A stretch of 7,302 bases of DNA from RGIG3009 sp045603285. GTDB lineage: Bacteria > Bacillota > Clostridia > Oscillospirales > Acutalibacteraceae. Shown one piece after another: positions 1 to 6,440 of the stretch (within the stretch, counting starts at the first letter, position 1; every line of letters starts with the position of its first letter). A model generated the notes under the pieces. That model was not told where the DNA came from. It saw only the letters and a list, made by a program, of their open reading frames with translations, and did no database searches. The position numbers and the translations under genes were made by a program. The DNA lies in assembly GCA_045603285.1 (NCBI GenBank), contig JAZULW010000040.1:1-7302 (forward strand), written 5' to 3'.

Positions 1-37
1 GGTGGCGTTTACCTGATTGCAAGCGGCGTATGAAAAA

Positions 38-69
38 ACAAAAAAAGAAAGAAACGGAAAACCGTTTCT
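38..69 (-). terminator. Intrinsic terminator of gap
   Basis: Read on the minus strand, an 8-bp perfect stem (AGAAACGG pairing with CCGTTTCT, loop TTTT, at 50-57 and 62-69) is followed directly by a T-rich tract (about 38-49). It starts about 20 bases after the gap stop codon, so it most likely ends the gap transcript. Bases 1-37 show nothing that can be assigned. Confidence 0.85.
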
Positions 70-90
70 GTCTTTTGTTTTGTATATGGG

Positions 91-1110
91 TTATGCCAAT
101 TCTGCGAAATATTTGATGGTGCGGACCATTTGGCTGGTGTAGGAGTTTTCGTTGTCGTACCAGGACACGACCTGCACTTGGTAGGTATCCTCGTCGATCT
201 TCGCGACCATGGTTTGGGTCGCATCGAACAAGGAGCCGTAGCGGATGCCGATGATGTCGGAAGACACGATCTGATCTTCGTTGTAACCATAGGATTCGGT
301 AGCGGCGGCTTTCATCGCGGCGTTGATGCCTTCTTTGGTGATGTCCTTACCTTTGACAACGGCCACCAAGAGGGTGGTGGAACCGGTGCAGGTGGGCACA
401 CGTTGGGCAGAACCGATGAGTTTGCCGTTGAGTTCGGGGATAACCAAACCGATGGCTTTGGCAGCACCGGTGGAGTTGGGAACGATGTTTTGTGCGCCGG
501 CGCGGGCACGGCGGAGGTCACCTTTGCGGTGAGGACCGTCGAGAATCATTTGGTCGCCGGTGTAGGCGTGCACGGTGGTCATGATACCGCTTTGGATGGG
601 CGCATAGTCGTTGAGCGCTTTGGCCATGAGAGCCAAGCAGTTGGTGGTGCAGGAAGCGGCGGAGATGATGGTATCGTCCGCGGTGAGGGTTTCGTGGTTC
701 ACGTTGAACACAATGGTTTTGAGGTCGTTGCCCGCGGGAGCGGAGATAACGACTTTCTTTGCGCCGGCATCAATGTGAGCCTGGCTCTTGTCTTTGCTGC
801 AGTAGAAACCGGTGCATTCGAGCACCACGTCCACGCCGATCTCGCCCCAAGGAAGGTCAGCGGCGTTTTTCTCGGCATAGATTTTGAGGACTTTGCCGTC
901 CACGGTGATGGTGCCGGCTTCGTCATCCGCCGCAACGGTGTGACCGTCGTAACGGCCTTGCGCGGTGTCATACTTCAAGAGATGAGCGAGCATGCTGGGT
1001 TTGGTGAGGTCGTTGATGGCCACGATCTCGTAGCCTTCGGCGCCGAACATTTGACGGAACGCCAAACGGCCGATACGGCCAAAACCATTGATTGCAACTT
1101 TAACTGCCAT
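91..1110 (-). CDS. gap: Type I glyceraldehyde-3-phosphate dehydrogenase
   Basis: Cytosolic glycolytic enzyme that oxidises and phosphorylates glyceraldehyde-3-phosphate to 1,3-bisphosphoglycerate with reduction of NAD+. The 339-aa protein has the normal family length. The N-terminus carries the Rossmann signature INGFGRIGRL (residues 7-16), and Asp34 in AINDL is the residue that usually selects NAD over NADP. The catalytic motif ASCTTNC places the nucleophilic cysteine at Cys154, and the partner histidine is His181 in TTVHAYTGDQ. The C-terminal WYDNENSYT motif is intact. The ATG at 1110 is preceded by GGAGG (1120-1124) at 9-nt spacing, which fixes the start. It is a monocistronic unit: own promoter (1146-1174), own terminator (38-69), with the next minus-strand gene ending 146 bases upstream. 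NAD specificity is an inference from Asp34. Confidence 0.98.
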   Translation of the reverse strand: MAVKVAINGFGRIGRLAFRQMFGAEGYEIVAINDLTKPSMLAHLLKYDTAQGRYDGHTVAADDEAGTITVDGKVLKIYAEKNAADLPWGEIGVDVVLECTGFYCSKDKSQAHIDAGAKKVVISAPAGNDLKTIVFNVNHETLTADDTIISAASCTTNCLALMAKALNDYAPIQSGIMTTVHAYTGDQMILDGPHRKGDLRRARAGAQNIVPNSTGAAKAIGLVIPELNGKLIGSAQRVPTCTGSTTLLVAVVKGKDITKEGINAAMKAAATESYGYNEDQIVSSDIIGIRYGSLFDATQTMVAKIDEDTYQVQVVSWYDNENSYTSQMVRTIKYFAELA

Positions 1111-1139
1111 GATTCTATTCCTCCAAAATTTTATTTTAT

Positions 1140-1156
1140 GAGTGTATTTTACACTC
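1140..1156. promoter_or_regulatory. 17-bp palindrome over the gap -10, candidate operator
   Basis: GAGTGTA and TACACTC form a perfect 7-bp inverted repeat separated by TTT. The -10 hexamer of the gap promoter lies in its middle, so a bound protein would block RNA polymerase. It is too close to the predicted transcription start to be a terminator for gap. It does not match the Rex or NrdR consensus as I recall them, so the regulator is unknown. Operator function is an inference from position and symmetry. Confidence 0.45.
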
Positions 1157-1174
1157 TTTTTACCGTTTTTTCAA
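1146..1174 (-). promoter_or_regulatory. Sigma-A-type promoter of gap
   Basis: On the minus strand TTGAAA (1174-1169) and TAAAAT (1151-1146) are separated by exactly 17 nt, a good match to the vegetative consensus. It lies 36 bases upstream of the gap start codon and is the only strong promoter seen in the 1111-1256 intergenic region. The -10 element sits in the centre of a perfect palindrome (see the separate entry). Confidence 0.8.
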
Positions 1175-1200
1175 GGTGTTTACCGCAATTTTTACCAACC

Positions 1201-1220
1201 TGCCGTATTTTTATACGGCA
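1201..1220. repeat. Perfect 8-bp inverted repeat between gap and the upstream membrane gene
   Basis: TGCCGTAT and ATACGGCA flank a TTTT spacer. It lies 36 bases past the stop of the minus-strand membrane gene (1257) and 27 bases upstream of the gap -35. It is not followed by a T-run on either strand, so it is not a textbook intrinsic terminator. It could be a weak or processed 3' end of the membrane-protein mRNA, or a second regulator site for gap. Confidence 0.4.
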
Positions 1221-1256
1221 CGACCAATAAATTCGGTTTTGCGGTATGTTTTTCGG

Positions 1257-2291
1257 TTAATATTGCTCATTGTCGGGGTTTTGCAGCAAGCGAAGAATGA
1301 AATCTTCCAATTCGAGGGGTTTGGGCGGCTCCTCTTCGACAACCCGTTCTTCTTCGGGAGCGGGAATCTCTTCGAAGAACACCTCGTCCTCTGCTTCGGG
1401 GGGCGTGAGGGTTTCGACCACGACGTCGTCCGAAGGAGTCGGTTGTTCAACGACTCCTTCTTCGACGAGCGGTTCTTGCTCGACGGGTTCTTTCGCAGGA
1501 ACGTAGGCGGCGGCAAAGCCGAAGGCGAGCAGACACACACCGAGGTCAGCCGACGTGACGAGGCCGGTGTTGTACCACGCTTCCTGTTCGCCGAGCAATG
1601 CCATCGCCACACGGGTGACGCACGACACGGCGGTGAGCATTCCCGTCACGAGGGAAAGCCCAAGGAAAAACCGCGGCGGTTTATCGGGGAGCATCACAAA
1701 GCGGGCAAATGCCAAGAAAAACAACATTTCGGCGAGCACCATCGCCAAATCGTACCAATGGCGCATCACGGGGAGGGAACTGTAGTACGACACCTCATAC
1801 TGACACACGCGAAGCCACACCCACCCGAGGGGGAAAAGGGCGAGCACGTTAACAAAGACGGAAAGCGGTTTGCCGCCGTACCACGCGAGGCCTTGCAGCA
1901 CGAAAAACGCACCGCCAAGCAACGAGAAAACAAGCAGAATACCGATGAGAAAGGCGGAAAGGGAGGCAGGCGTTTGGTCAGACGGGTAGGGCCAGATAGC
2001 GGAGAAGCGCCAAGAAAAGAACGTGCTGACCGCGGAAAAAGCCATGGTGACACCGGTGAACACCGCGCCGACGGATACAAGAGAGAATCCTTGCTGCGGC
2101 ACGGCGGCAGGGCGCCGATCGCTCAGCACGAGCAAGGCGGTTGCCGCAAGGAGCACCAACCAAAACAGAAAGGTAGTGAGAAAACCGCCTTCACCGTTGG
2201 CAATGCGCGGTGCGGCCAAAATGCGCAAAAACGCCAGCACGGCGGTTACCGAAACAGCACCGATGACGGTGACGGATTTTTTAGGTTGCAT
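1257..2291 (-). CDS. Polytopic membrane protein with acidic C-terminal tail, function unknown
   Basis: A 344-aa protein I cannot assign to a named family. The first roughly 250 residues contain about eight hydrophobic stretches long enough to span the membrane, for example VIGAVSVTAVLAFLRI, FLFWLVLLAATALLVL and LGVCLLAFGFAAAYV. The last roughly 90 residues are soluble and dominated by Glu, Asp, Pro and Val, ending in a short amphipathic segment (LELEDFILRLLQNPDNEQY); this tail probably lies in the cytoplasm and might bind a partner. Start choice: the ATG at 2291 has GGGTGA (2296-2301) just upstream; an in-frame TTG at 2309 would be almost at the predicted transcription start and is less likely. 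It has its own promoter (2324-2352) even though it follows another membrane gene on the same strand by 57 bases. It could be a sensor or scaffold, but the sequence does not show which. Confidence 0.8.
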   Translation of the reverse strand: MQPKKSVTVIGAVSVTAVLAFLRILAAPRIANGEGGFLTTFLFWLVLLAATALLVLSDRRPAAVPQQGFSLVSVGAVFTGVTMAFSAVSTFFSWRFSAIWPYPSDQTPASLSAFLIGILLVFSLLGGAFFVLQGLAWYGGKPLSVFVNVLALFPLGWVWLRVCQYEVSYYSSLPVMRHWYDLAMVLAEMLFFLAFARFVMLPDKPPRFFLGLSLVTGMLTAVSCVTRVAMALLGEQEAWYNTGLVTSADLGVCLLAFGFAAAYVPAKEPVEQEPLVEEGVVEQPTPSDDVVVETLTPPEAEDEVFFEEIPAPEEERVVEEEPPKPLELEDFILRLLQNPDNEQY

Positions 2292-2323
2292 GGATTCACC
2301 CGATTTCAAGCAAAATACACCTT

Positions 2324-2352
2324 ATTATAGCAGATGCACAAGCAGAAATCAA
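2324..2352 (-). promoter_or_regulatory. Promoter of the eight-segment membrane protein gene
   Basis: On the minus strand TTGATT (2352-2347) and a perfect TATAAT (2329-2324) are 17 nt apart. The -35 overlaps the stop codon of the preceding minus-strand gene (2349-2351). The transcript would start about 25 bases upstream of the chosen ATG. Confidence 0.7.
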
Positions 2353-3062
2353 CTGCCTTGCACGCGTAACTGCAGTTTTTCTACCCACCCTTTTTGGAAT
2401 TTGAGCGACACGTACCCCACGAGCGCCATTATCAGACCGCCGAGGGCATCCAATATCAGGTCTGCCATTGTGTCGTGCAGAGCGGCGCGGCCGCTGAACG
2501 CCGCCCCGTCCCACGGACCGAATTTTTGCATATTGGTGCCGAGAAGCCCGTCAGCGGCAAACTCGTACACTTCCCACGCCACCCCGACGGTGACGGCAAA
2601 ACAAAAGGTGAACACCGCCACGAACAACGGGGAAAGGGTGACGGGAACACGGTCACTTTTGTTGAGCAATTGTATGACCGAAAAGGCCAGTGCACCGAGC
2701 ATTAAGCCGCTGAAGCCGTGCAGGATATTGTCCCAATGAGGAATGCGGTAGTAAAAATTGCGCACTTCCCCTAAATAGATGGACGCGTACAAAAACACCG
2801 CGTACAAAATCATCATCCGCGAGGGAATGACCAATCCCCACCGCCGCCGCAACAAAGTGGGAAATCCCATGGCGAGAATGCCCACCGCGCATTGGAGAAG
2901 CATCAGCACGTAGTCACTTTTGACGCGCGCGTGCGCCTCGGCGGTTTCATACGGGGCACCCGCCATGGTGACGGCTACCCAAATAAGCGAGCCGAGGAGT
3001 GTAAACAGGACACACAGGAACACGAAGTTTTCCCAAAACTGTTCGTTTTTTTTCGTTTTCAC
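2349..3062 (-). CDS. Six-segment membrane protein, YjdF/DUF2238-like
   Basis: A 237-aa integral membrane protein with about six predicted membrane segments (near residues 10-35, 50-70, 80-100, 105-130, 140-165 and 205-225). Polar signatures within or next to the membrane are HWDNILHGFSG, AWEVYEFAADG and LHDTMADLILDALGG. This spacing of His/Asp, Glu and Asp residues resembles the YjdF/DUF2238 family of small bacterial membrane proteins, whose function is not well established. The assignment is from memory of the motif pattern. Start choice: the open frame extends to 3434, but that part lies inside holB on the other strand and has no membrane character. The GTG at 3062 has a strong site GAGGGTGAT (3069-3077) six bases upstream and is taken as the start. 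A TATACT (3082-3087, minus) could be its -10, but no matching -35 is seen at normal spacing. It is divergent from holB. Confidence 0.78.
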   Translation of the reverse strand: MKTKKNEQFWENFVFLCVLFTLLGSLIWVAVTMAGAPYETAEAHARVKSDYVLMLLQCAVGILAMGFPTLLRRRWGLVIPSRMMILYAVFLYASIYLGEVRNFYYRIPHWDNILHGFSGLMLGALAFSVIQLLNKSDRVPVTLSPLFVAVFTFCFAVTVGVAWEVYEFAADGLLGTNMQKFGPWDGAAFSGRAALHDTMADLILDALGGLIMALVGYVSLKFQKGWVEKLQLRVQGS

Positions 3063-3068
3063 GTCGTT

Positions 3069-3077
3069 ATCACCCTC
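3069..3077 (-). promoter_or_regulatory. Ribosome binding site deciding a GTG start
   Basis: GAGGGTGAT on the minus strand matches the anti-Shine-Dalgarno complement (GGAGGTGAT) with one mismatch and stands six bases before the GTG at 3062. It argues for this start over the much longer open frame that overlaps holB. Confidence 0.7.
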
Positions 3078-3144
3078 ACACAGTATAAAACACGAGTGGT
3101 GCGAAAAATGTAAACAAAGCGTGACGAGAATGTGAAGAAATGAC

Positions 3145-3173
3145 TTGTCAGACAGGCGAAAGTGCGGTATAAT
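3145..3173 (+). promoter_or_regulatory. Promoter of the holB-ricT-rmuC operon
   Basis: TTGTCA (3145-3150) and a perfect TATAAT (3168-3173) are separated by 17 nt. The predicted start near 3180 leaves a leader of about 25 bases carrying the GGAAAGGAG ribosome site (3188-3196) before the holB ATG. No other promoter of this quality is seen before ricT or rmuC. Confidence 0.88.
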
Positions 3174-3204
3174 TAAAAAGATTATAAGGAAAGGAGCCTC
3201 GCCG

Positions 3205-4206
3205 ATGAGATGGACGATGCCTGACGGCACGGCGTTTGTGGGAAACGAAGCCGCCAAAACGCAACTATCTGCTTGTGTAAAAGGCGGGGCTTTCCCCCAC
3301 GCGATCTTGATCGAAGGTCCTGTGGGAAGCGGGCGGCGCACGTTGGCGCGCCTACTGGCGGCCGCTGCGTTGTGTGAGGGGGAGGACGTGCCGTGCGGTG
3401 CGTGTTCCGCTTGCCGCCGCGTGTTTGCGGGCATTCATCCCGACGTGACCGAGGTGGGCGGAACGGGGGAAGCCCGTTCGTTCCACGTGGACGAGATTCG
3501 ACGGTTGCGTGAAGAAGCGTATATTTTGCCCAACGAGGGGCGCCGTCGTGTGTTTGTGTTGCGCGAGGCGGGGCAGATGACCGAGCAAGCGCAAAACGCG
3601 TTGCTCAAATTGCTGGAAGAACCGCCGCCGCACGTGGTGTTTTTGATGACGTGCGAACAACGGTTTCAGTTGCTGGATACCGTGCTATCCCGCGTGTTCC
3701 CCGTAACGTTGACGGGGGTGGATCTTGACGAAGCAACGGCGGTGTTGTCCGCCCGTTTTCCCGACAAGGCGCGCGAAGAACTGCACCGTGCCGCCGCGTT
3801 GTGGGGTGGGGTGATCGGGCAGGCAGACGAAAGTTTGCGCGGCGCAACTTACGGGGAGATACTGGAAACGGTGTCGGCTCTCGCAAACGGCATTGCGGCG
3901 ACGGCGGAGTTGGAACTGTTAAAAGCCACCGCACGATTGGAAAAACGCAAAGACACCGTCAGCGCGGTGATGAGTGGATTGCAACTGGTATTGCGCGATG
4001 CACTTGCGGCGCGAAGCGGTGCCGAAACACGGCTTTCCACCGACCAAGCGGCCGCTGAAATGCTTTCGCGGCAACTCACGGGGCGGCAGTTGATGGACGT
4101 GCTGTCCGTTTTGGACGAGTTGCAACAAGCACGGCGGTATAATATGAATCACACGTTGTTTATTACGGCGCTTTGCGCTCGCCTTCGTCGGGCGGCGGGG
4201 CGCTGA
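3205..4206 (+). CDS. holB: DNA polymerase III subunit delta-prime
   Basis: Subunit of the replicative clamp loader, which opens and loads the beta clamp at primed DNA together with delta and DnaX. The 333-aa protein has the AAA+ layout. The P-loop is degenerate: GPVGSGRRT (38-46) has Arg44 and Arg45 where an active ATPase has Lys-Thr, and the Walker B region reads VFVLREAGQM instead of a DE box. This fits delta-prime, which does not hydrolyse ATP. A zinc-binding knuckle Cys57-x6-Cys64-x2-Cys67-x2-Cys70 follows, as in HolB and DnaX. LLKLLEEPPPHVVFLMT (133-149) is the family core. The usual SRC arginine-finger motif appears as SRV (162-164): Arg kept, Cys replaced. The ATG at 3205 is chosen over the upstream open frame because AAAGGAG sits 8 bases before it and the frame upstream overlaps the promoter. 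ricT follows after 27 bases, the classic Firmicutes order. Confidence 0.93.
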   Translation: MRWTMPDGTAFVGNEAAKTQLSACVKGGAFPHAILIEGPVGSGRRTLARLLAAAALCEGEDVPCGACSACRRVFAGIHPDVTEVGGTGEARSFHVDEIRRLREEAYILPNEGRRRVFVLREAGQMTEQAQNALLKLLEEPPPHVVFLMTCEQRFQLLDTVLSRVFPVTLTGVDLDEATAVLSARFPDKAREELHRAAALWGGVIGQADESLRGATYGEILETVSALANGIAATAELELLKATARLEKRKDTVSAVMSGLQLVLRDALAARSGAETRLSTDQAAAEMLSRQLTGRQLMDVLSVLDELQQARRYNMNHTLFITALCARLRRAAGR

Positions 4207-4233
4207 TACGTCGAAAAAAGGAAGGTACTGTTT

Positions 4234-5088
4234 ATGGCAACCATCGTGGGTATCCGCTTTAAAACCAGCGGCAAGACCTATTATTTTGATGCCGCGGGAC
4301 ACACGTTTGCACGCGGCGACCACGCCATTGTGGAAACATCGCAGGGGCTGGAATGCGGCGAAGTGGTGTTTCCCAACCGCGAGTTGGCGGAGGAAGAACT
4401 GAACAAGCCGTTAAAACCCGTGGTGCGCGTGGCAACCGACGAGGATTTGAAACGCGTGGCGGAAAACGAGAAAAAAGAGAAAGACGCGATGCGCGTATGC
4501 GCGGAAAAAATTGCGGCGCACGGCTTGGAGATGAACTTGGTGCGCGCGGAATATGCGTTTGACGGGTCGAAAGTGTTGTTTTACTTCACCGCCGACGGGC
4601 GCGTGGATTTCCGCAATTTGGTGAAAGACCTCGCGGGCGCGTTTCACACGCGCATTGAATTGCGCCAGATTGGGGTGCGCGACGAAGCGAAGATGCTCGG
4701 TGGCCTTGGCATTTGCGGGCAACCGCTGTGTTGTTCCCGTTTTTTGAACGAGTTTGCACCCGTGTCCATCAAGATGGCCAAAGAGCAAGGATTGTCACTC
4801 AACCCCACCAAAATTTCGGGGTCGTGCGGGCGGCTCATGTGTTGCCTGAAATACGAGCAAGAAGCGTATTCGTCGCTCATTCGGGTCACCCCCAAACAAG
4901 GCGCGGTGGTGAACACCCCTGAGGGGCGCGGTGTGGTGACGGAAGTGAGTTTGTTGACGGGGACATTAAAAGTGCGGTTGGACAAAGCCCCCGATTCGCC
5001 CCCCGTTTCGATGAAGCGCGACGAGGTGAAAGTGATCCGCGACGGCAAAACCGTTCCCGCTTCCGCCGAGGAACAAACGGAGGAATAA
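4234..5088 (+). CDS. ricT: PSP1-domain Ric complex protein RicT (YaaT)
   Basis: Cytoplasmic PSP1-domain protein. In Bacillus, RicT (YaaT) works with RicA (YmcA) and RicF (YlbF) in a complex that binds iron-sulfur clusters and guides RNase Y in mRNA maturation, affecting competence, sporulation and biofilm formation. The 284-aa length is normal. The N-terminal part (IVGIRFKTSGKTYYFDA) and the core (AEYAFDGSKVLFYFTADGRVDFR) are typical. Two cysteine clusters stand out: Cys161, Cys166, Cys167 in GICGQPLCC and Cys198, Cys203, Cys204 in SCGRLMCC, which suit [4Fe-4S] ligation. AAGGAAGG (4218-4225) precedes the ATG. Downstream, the rmuC start lies three bases after the stop and its ribosome site is inside the ricT end, so the two are probably translationally coupled. 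The partners RicA and RicF are not in the window. Confidence 0.95.
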   Translation: MATIVGIRFKTSGKTYYFDAAGHTFARGDHAIVETSQGLECGEVVFPNRELAEEELNKPLKPVVRVATDEDLKRVAENEKKEKDAMRVCAEKIAAHGLEMNLVRAEYAFDGSKVLFYFTADGRVDFRNLVKDLAGAFHTRIELRQIGVRDEAKMLGGLGICGQPLCCSRFLNEFAPVSIKMAKEQGLSLNPTKISGSCGRLMCCLKYEQEAYSSLIRVTPKQGAVVNTPEGRGVVTEVSLLTGTLKVRLDKAPDSPPVSMKRDEVKVIRDGKTVPASAEEQTEE

Positions 5089-5091
5089 CCG

Positions 5092-6294
5092 ATGGAATGG
5101 TATATTGTATACGCTCTGTGCGCCGTCATCGTGGTGTTATTGGTGGTACTGCTGGCGCGCAAACCCCGCGATAATGCGAAAGAGCACGTCGCGGACAGCG
5201 AACGCCGATTGCGTGAGGAACTGGCCGCCACCCGTCGGGAACTGACCGACGCGCTCAAAGAAATGAACCGCATCATCACCGAGGGGCAAAAAGAGACCCT
5301 CAAGTTGGCGGGCGAAAATCAGGAAAAACAAAACGCGGCGCTGACGGCGGCGGTGAAAGGGTTGCAGGAAAGCAACGAGAAAAAGCTGGACCAAATGCGC
5401 GAAACGGTGGACGAAAAGTTGCAAAAAACGCTCACGGCGCGGCTGGATTCCAGTTTTAAGACGGTGGGCGAACAGTTGCAAAACGTCTACAAGTCGCTCG
5501 GTGAGATGAAAGAGTTGGCGGGCGGCGTGTCCGACCTGCAACGCGTGCTCACCAACGTGAAAGCGCGCGGCACGTGGGCGGAAGTGCAACTCGGCAATAT
5601 TTTGGAGCAGACGCTGACGAGCGAGCAATTTGCCCGCAACGTGTCGGTGCGCAACAACGGCGAGTTGGTGGAGTATGCCATTCGCATCCCGTCCCGCGAG
5701 GACGACGGCTCGTTTGTGTGGCTGCCCATCGACTCCAAGTTCCCGCAAGAGGATTACGTGCGGTTGTGCGATGCCGCCGAACGCGCGGACAAGGACGGGG
5801 TGGAAGCCGCCGCCAAAGCGCTGGAACGGGTGCTGAAAAACGAAGCCAAGACCATCGCGGATTTGTATATTGAGGTGCCGAAAACCACCGATTTTGCCAT
5901 TATGTTTTTGCCCACCGAGGGGTTGTATGCCGAGGTGCTGCGCCGCCCGGGACTGATGGAGGAGCTGCAGAACAAGTACCGTGTGATGGTGTGCGGACCG
6001 ACGACGGTGACCGCGTTTTTGAACACCTTGCGGATGGGGTTCCGCACGCTGGCCATCGACAAACGCGCCGCCGAGGTGTGGAAAGTGCTGGGCGCCGCCA
6101 AGGCGCAGTACGACAAGTTTGAAGAGTTGCTGGTGAAAGCGAAAAAGAAGATCAACGAGGCGGGGGACGCGCTGGACGGCGTGCAACACCGCAACGAGAT
6201 GATTCAAAAGAAACTCCGCAAGGTGGAAGAGCTGGAAAGCGGCGAAGCGGACAGTTTGTTGTCGCTGGCCGCACCGGAAATGGACGAAGAATGA
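5092..6294 (+). CDS. rmuC: RmuC-family DNA recombination protein
   Basis: RmuC proteins are membrane-anchored relatives of the restriction-endonuclease fold. In E. coli loss of RmuC raises recombination at inverted repeats, but the biochemical activity is not settled. The 400-aa protein has an N-terminal membrane anchor (residues about 4-22, VYALCAVIVVLLVVLLA), a charged coiled coil (about 30-130), then the RmuC domain. Family motifs seen are GTWAEVQLGNILE (160-172), LPIDSKFPQEDYVRL (211-225), MFLPTEGLYAEV and CGPTTVTAFLNTLRMGF, followed by a second helical, charged region. The GGAGG of its ribosome site lies in the last codons of ricT, and the stop-to-start gap is 3 bases, so it belongs to the same operon. 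The last 34 residues and the stop codon are repeated 722 bp downstream (6911-7016); this copy, joined to the full gene, is intact and is followed at once by a strong terminator. Confidence 0.95.
   Translation: MEWYIVYALCAVIVVLLVVLLARKPRDNAKEHVADSERRLREELAATRRELTDALKEMNRIITEGQKETLKLAGENQEKQNAALTAAVKGLQESNEKKLDQMRETVDEKLQKTLTARLDSSFKTVGEQLQNVYKSLGEMKELAGGVSDLQRVLTNVKARGTWAEVQLGNILEQTLTSEQFARNVSVRNNGELVEYAIRIPSREDDGSFVWLPIDSKFPQEDYVRLCDAAERADKDGVEAAAKALERVLKNEAKTIADLYIEVPKTTDFAIMFLPTEGLYAEVLRRPGLMEELQNKYRVMVCGPTTVTAFLNTLRMGFRTLAIDKRAAEVWKVLGAAKAQYDKFEELLVKAKKKINEAGDALDGVQHRNEMIQKKLRKVEELESGEADSLLSLAAPEMDEE
6189..6294 (+). repeat. Direct repeat copy 1 (3' end of intact rmuC)
   Basis: This 106-bp segment, the last 35 codons of rmuC including the stop, is matched by 6911-7016. 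The copies differ at 6228/6950, 6276/6998 and 6279/7001 only, and each change is a synonymous third-base change (GAA/GAG, CCG/CCC, GAA/GAG). Similarity ends at the stop codon apart from a few A residues. Confidence 0.95.
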
Positions 6295-6295
6295 G

Positions 6296-6331
6296 AAAAC
6301 GAGGAGAACGCTGTGCGTTCTCCTCGTTTTT
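6296..6331 (+). terminator. Intrinsic terminator of holB-ricT-rmuC
   Basis: Two bases after the rmuC stop, a perfect 16-bp stem begins (6296-6311 with 6315-6330, loop TGT). The lower part is A-rich on the left and TTTTT on the right, so it also has terminator character on the minus strand. No comparable hairpin follows the second rmuC-end copy directly. Confidence 0.92.
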
Positions 6332-6411
6332 GTAGGGGCGGTAGCCGTTTTTAAGTTTTTTCTGAAAGTCAACAAGCCCCGCGCCGAACGCGAAGGGTTG
6401 CTGAGGATAAT
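6332..6411. other. Noncoding spacer with a GC-rich imperfect hairpin
   Basis: No credible reading frame. It contains AAGCCCCGCG and CGCGAAGGGTT around CCGAA (about 6374-6399), which can fold as an imperfect hairpin. Its base composition is mixed: GC-rich hairpin, T-rich left side. It differs from the AT-rich small genes that follow and may be a dispersed intergenic element, but that cannot be decided from one copy. Confidence 0.35.
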
Positions 6412-6437
6412 AAAAAGAGAGCAGTGCCCTCCTTTTT
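6412..6437 (-). terminator. Terminator of the Cys-rich small gene, possibly bidirectional
   Basis: On the minus strand AAAAAG-GAGGGC, loop ACT, GCTCTC-TTTTT folds into a 6-bp core stem extended by A-U pairs and ends in a T-run. It lies four bases after the stop of the 58-aa gene (6441). Because the flanks are A-rich and T-rich on both sides, it could also stop plus-strand read-through. Confidence 0.65.
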
Positions 6438-6440
6438 CAC

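Noticed and set aside
130..1230. Long open frame on the plus strand opposite gap (366 codons)
   Set aside because: It is Gly/Val/His-rich with no domain character and is the antisense shadow of a certain gap gene.
1176..2330. Open frame on the plus strand opposite the eight-segment membrane gene
   Set aside because: Highly charged, low-complexity translation; the minus strand has clear membrane segments, a promoter and a ribosome site.
3082..3113. Complete promoter for the six-segment membrane gene
   Set aside because: A TATACT -10 is present on the minus strand, but the best -35-like TTTACA is 21 nt away, too far for a confident call.
3063..3434. N-terminal extension of the six-segment membrane protein into holB
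   Set aside because: The extension is polar, overlaps holB and its promoter antisense, and has no ribosome site; the GTG at 3062 has one.
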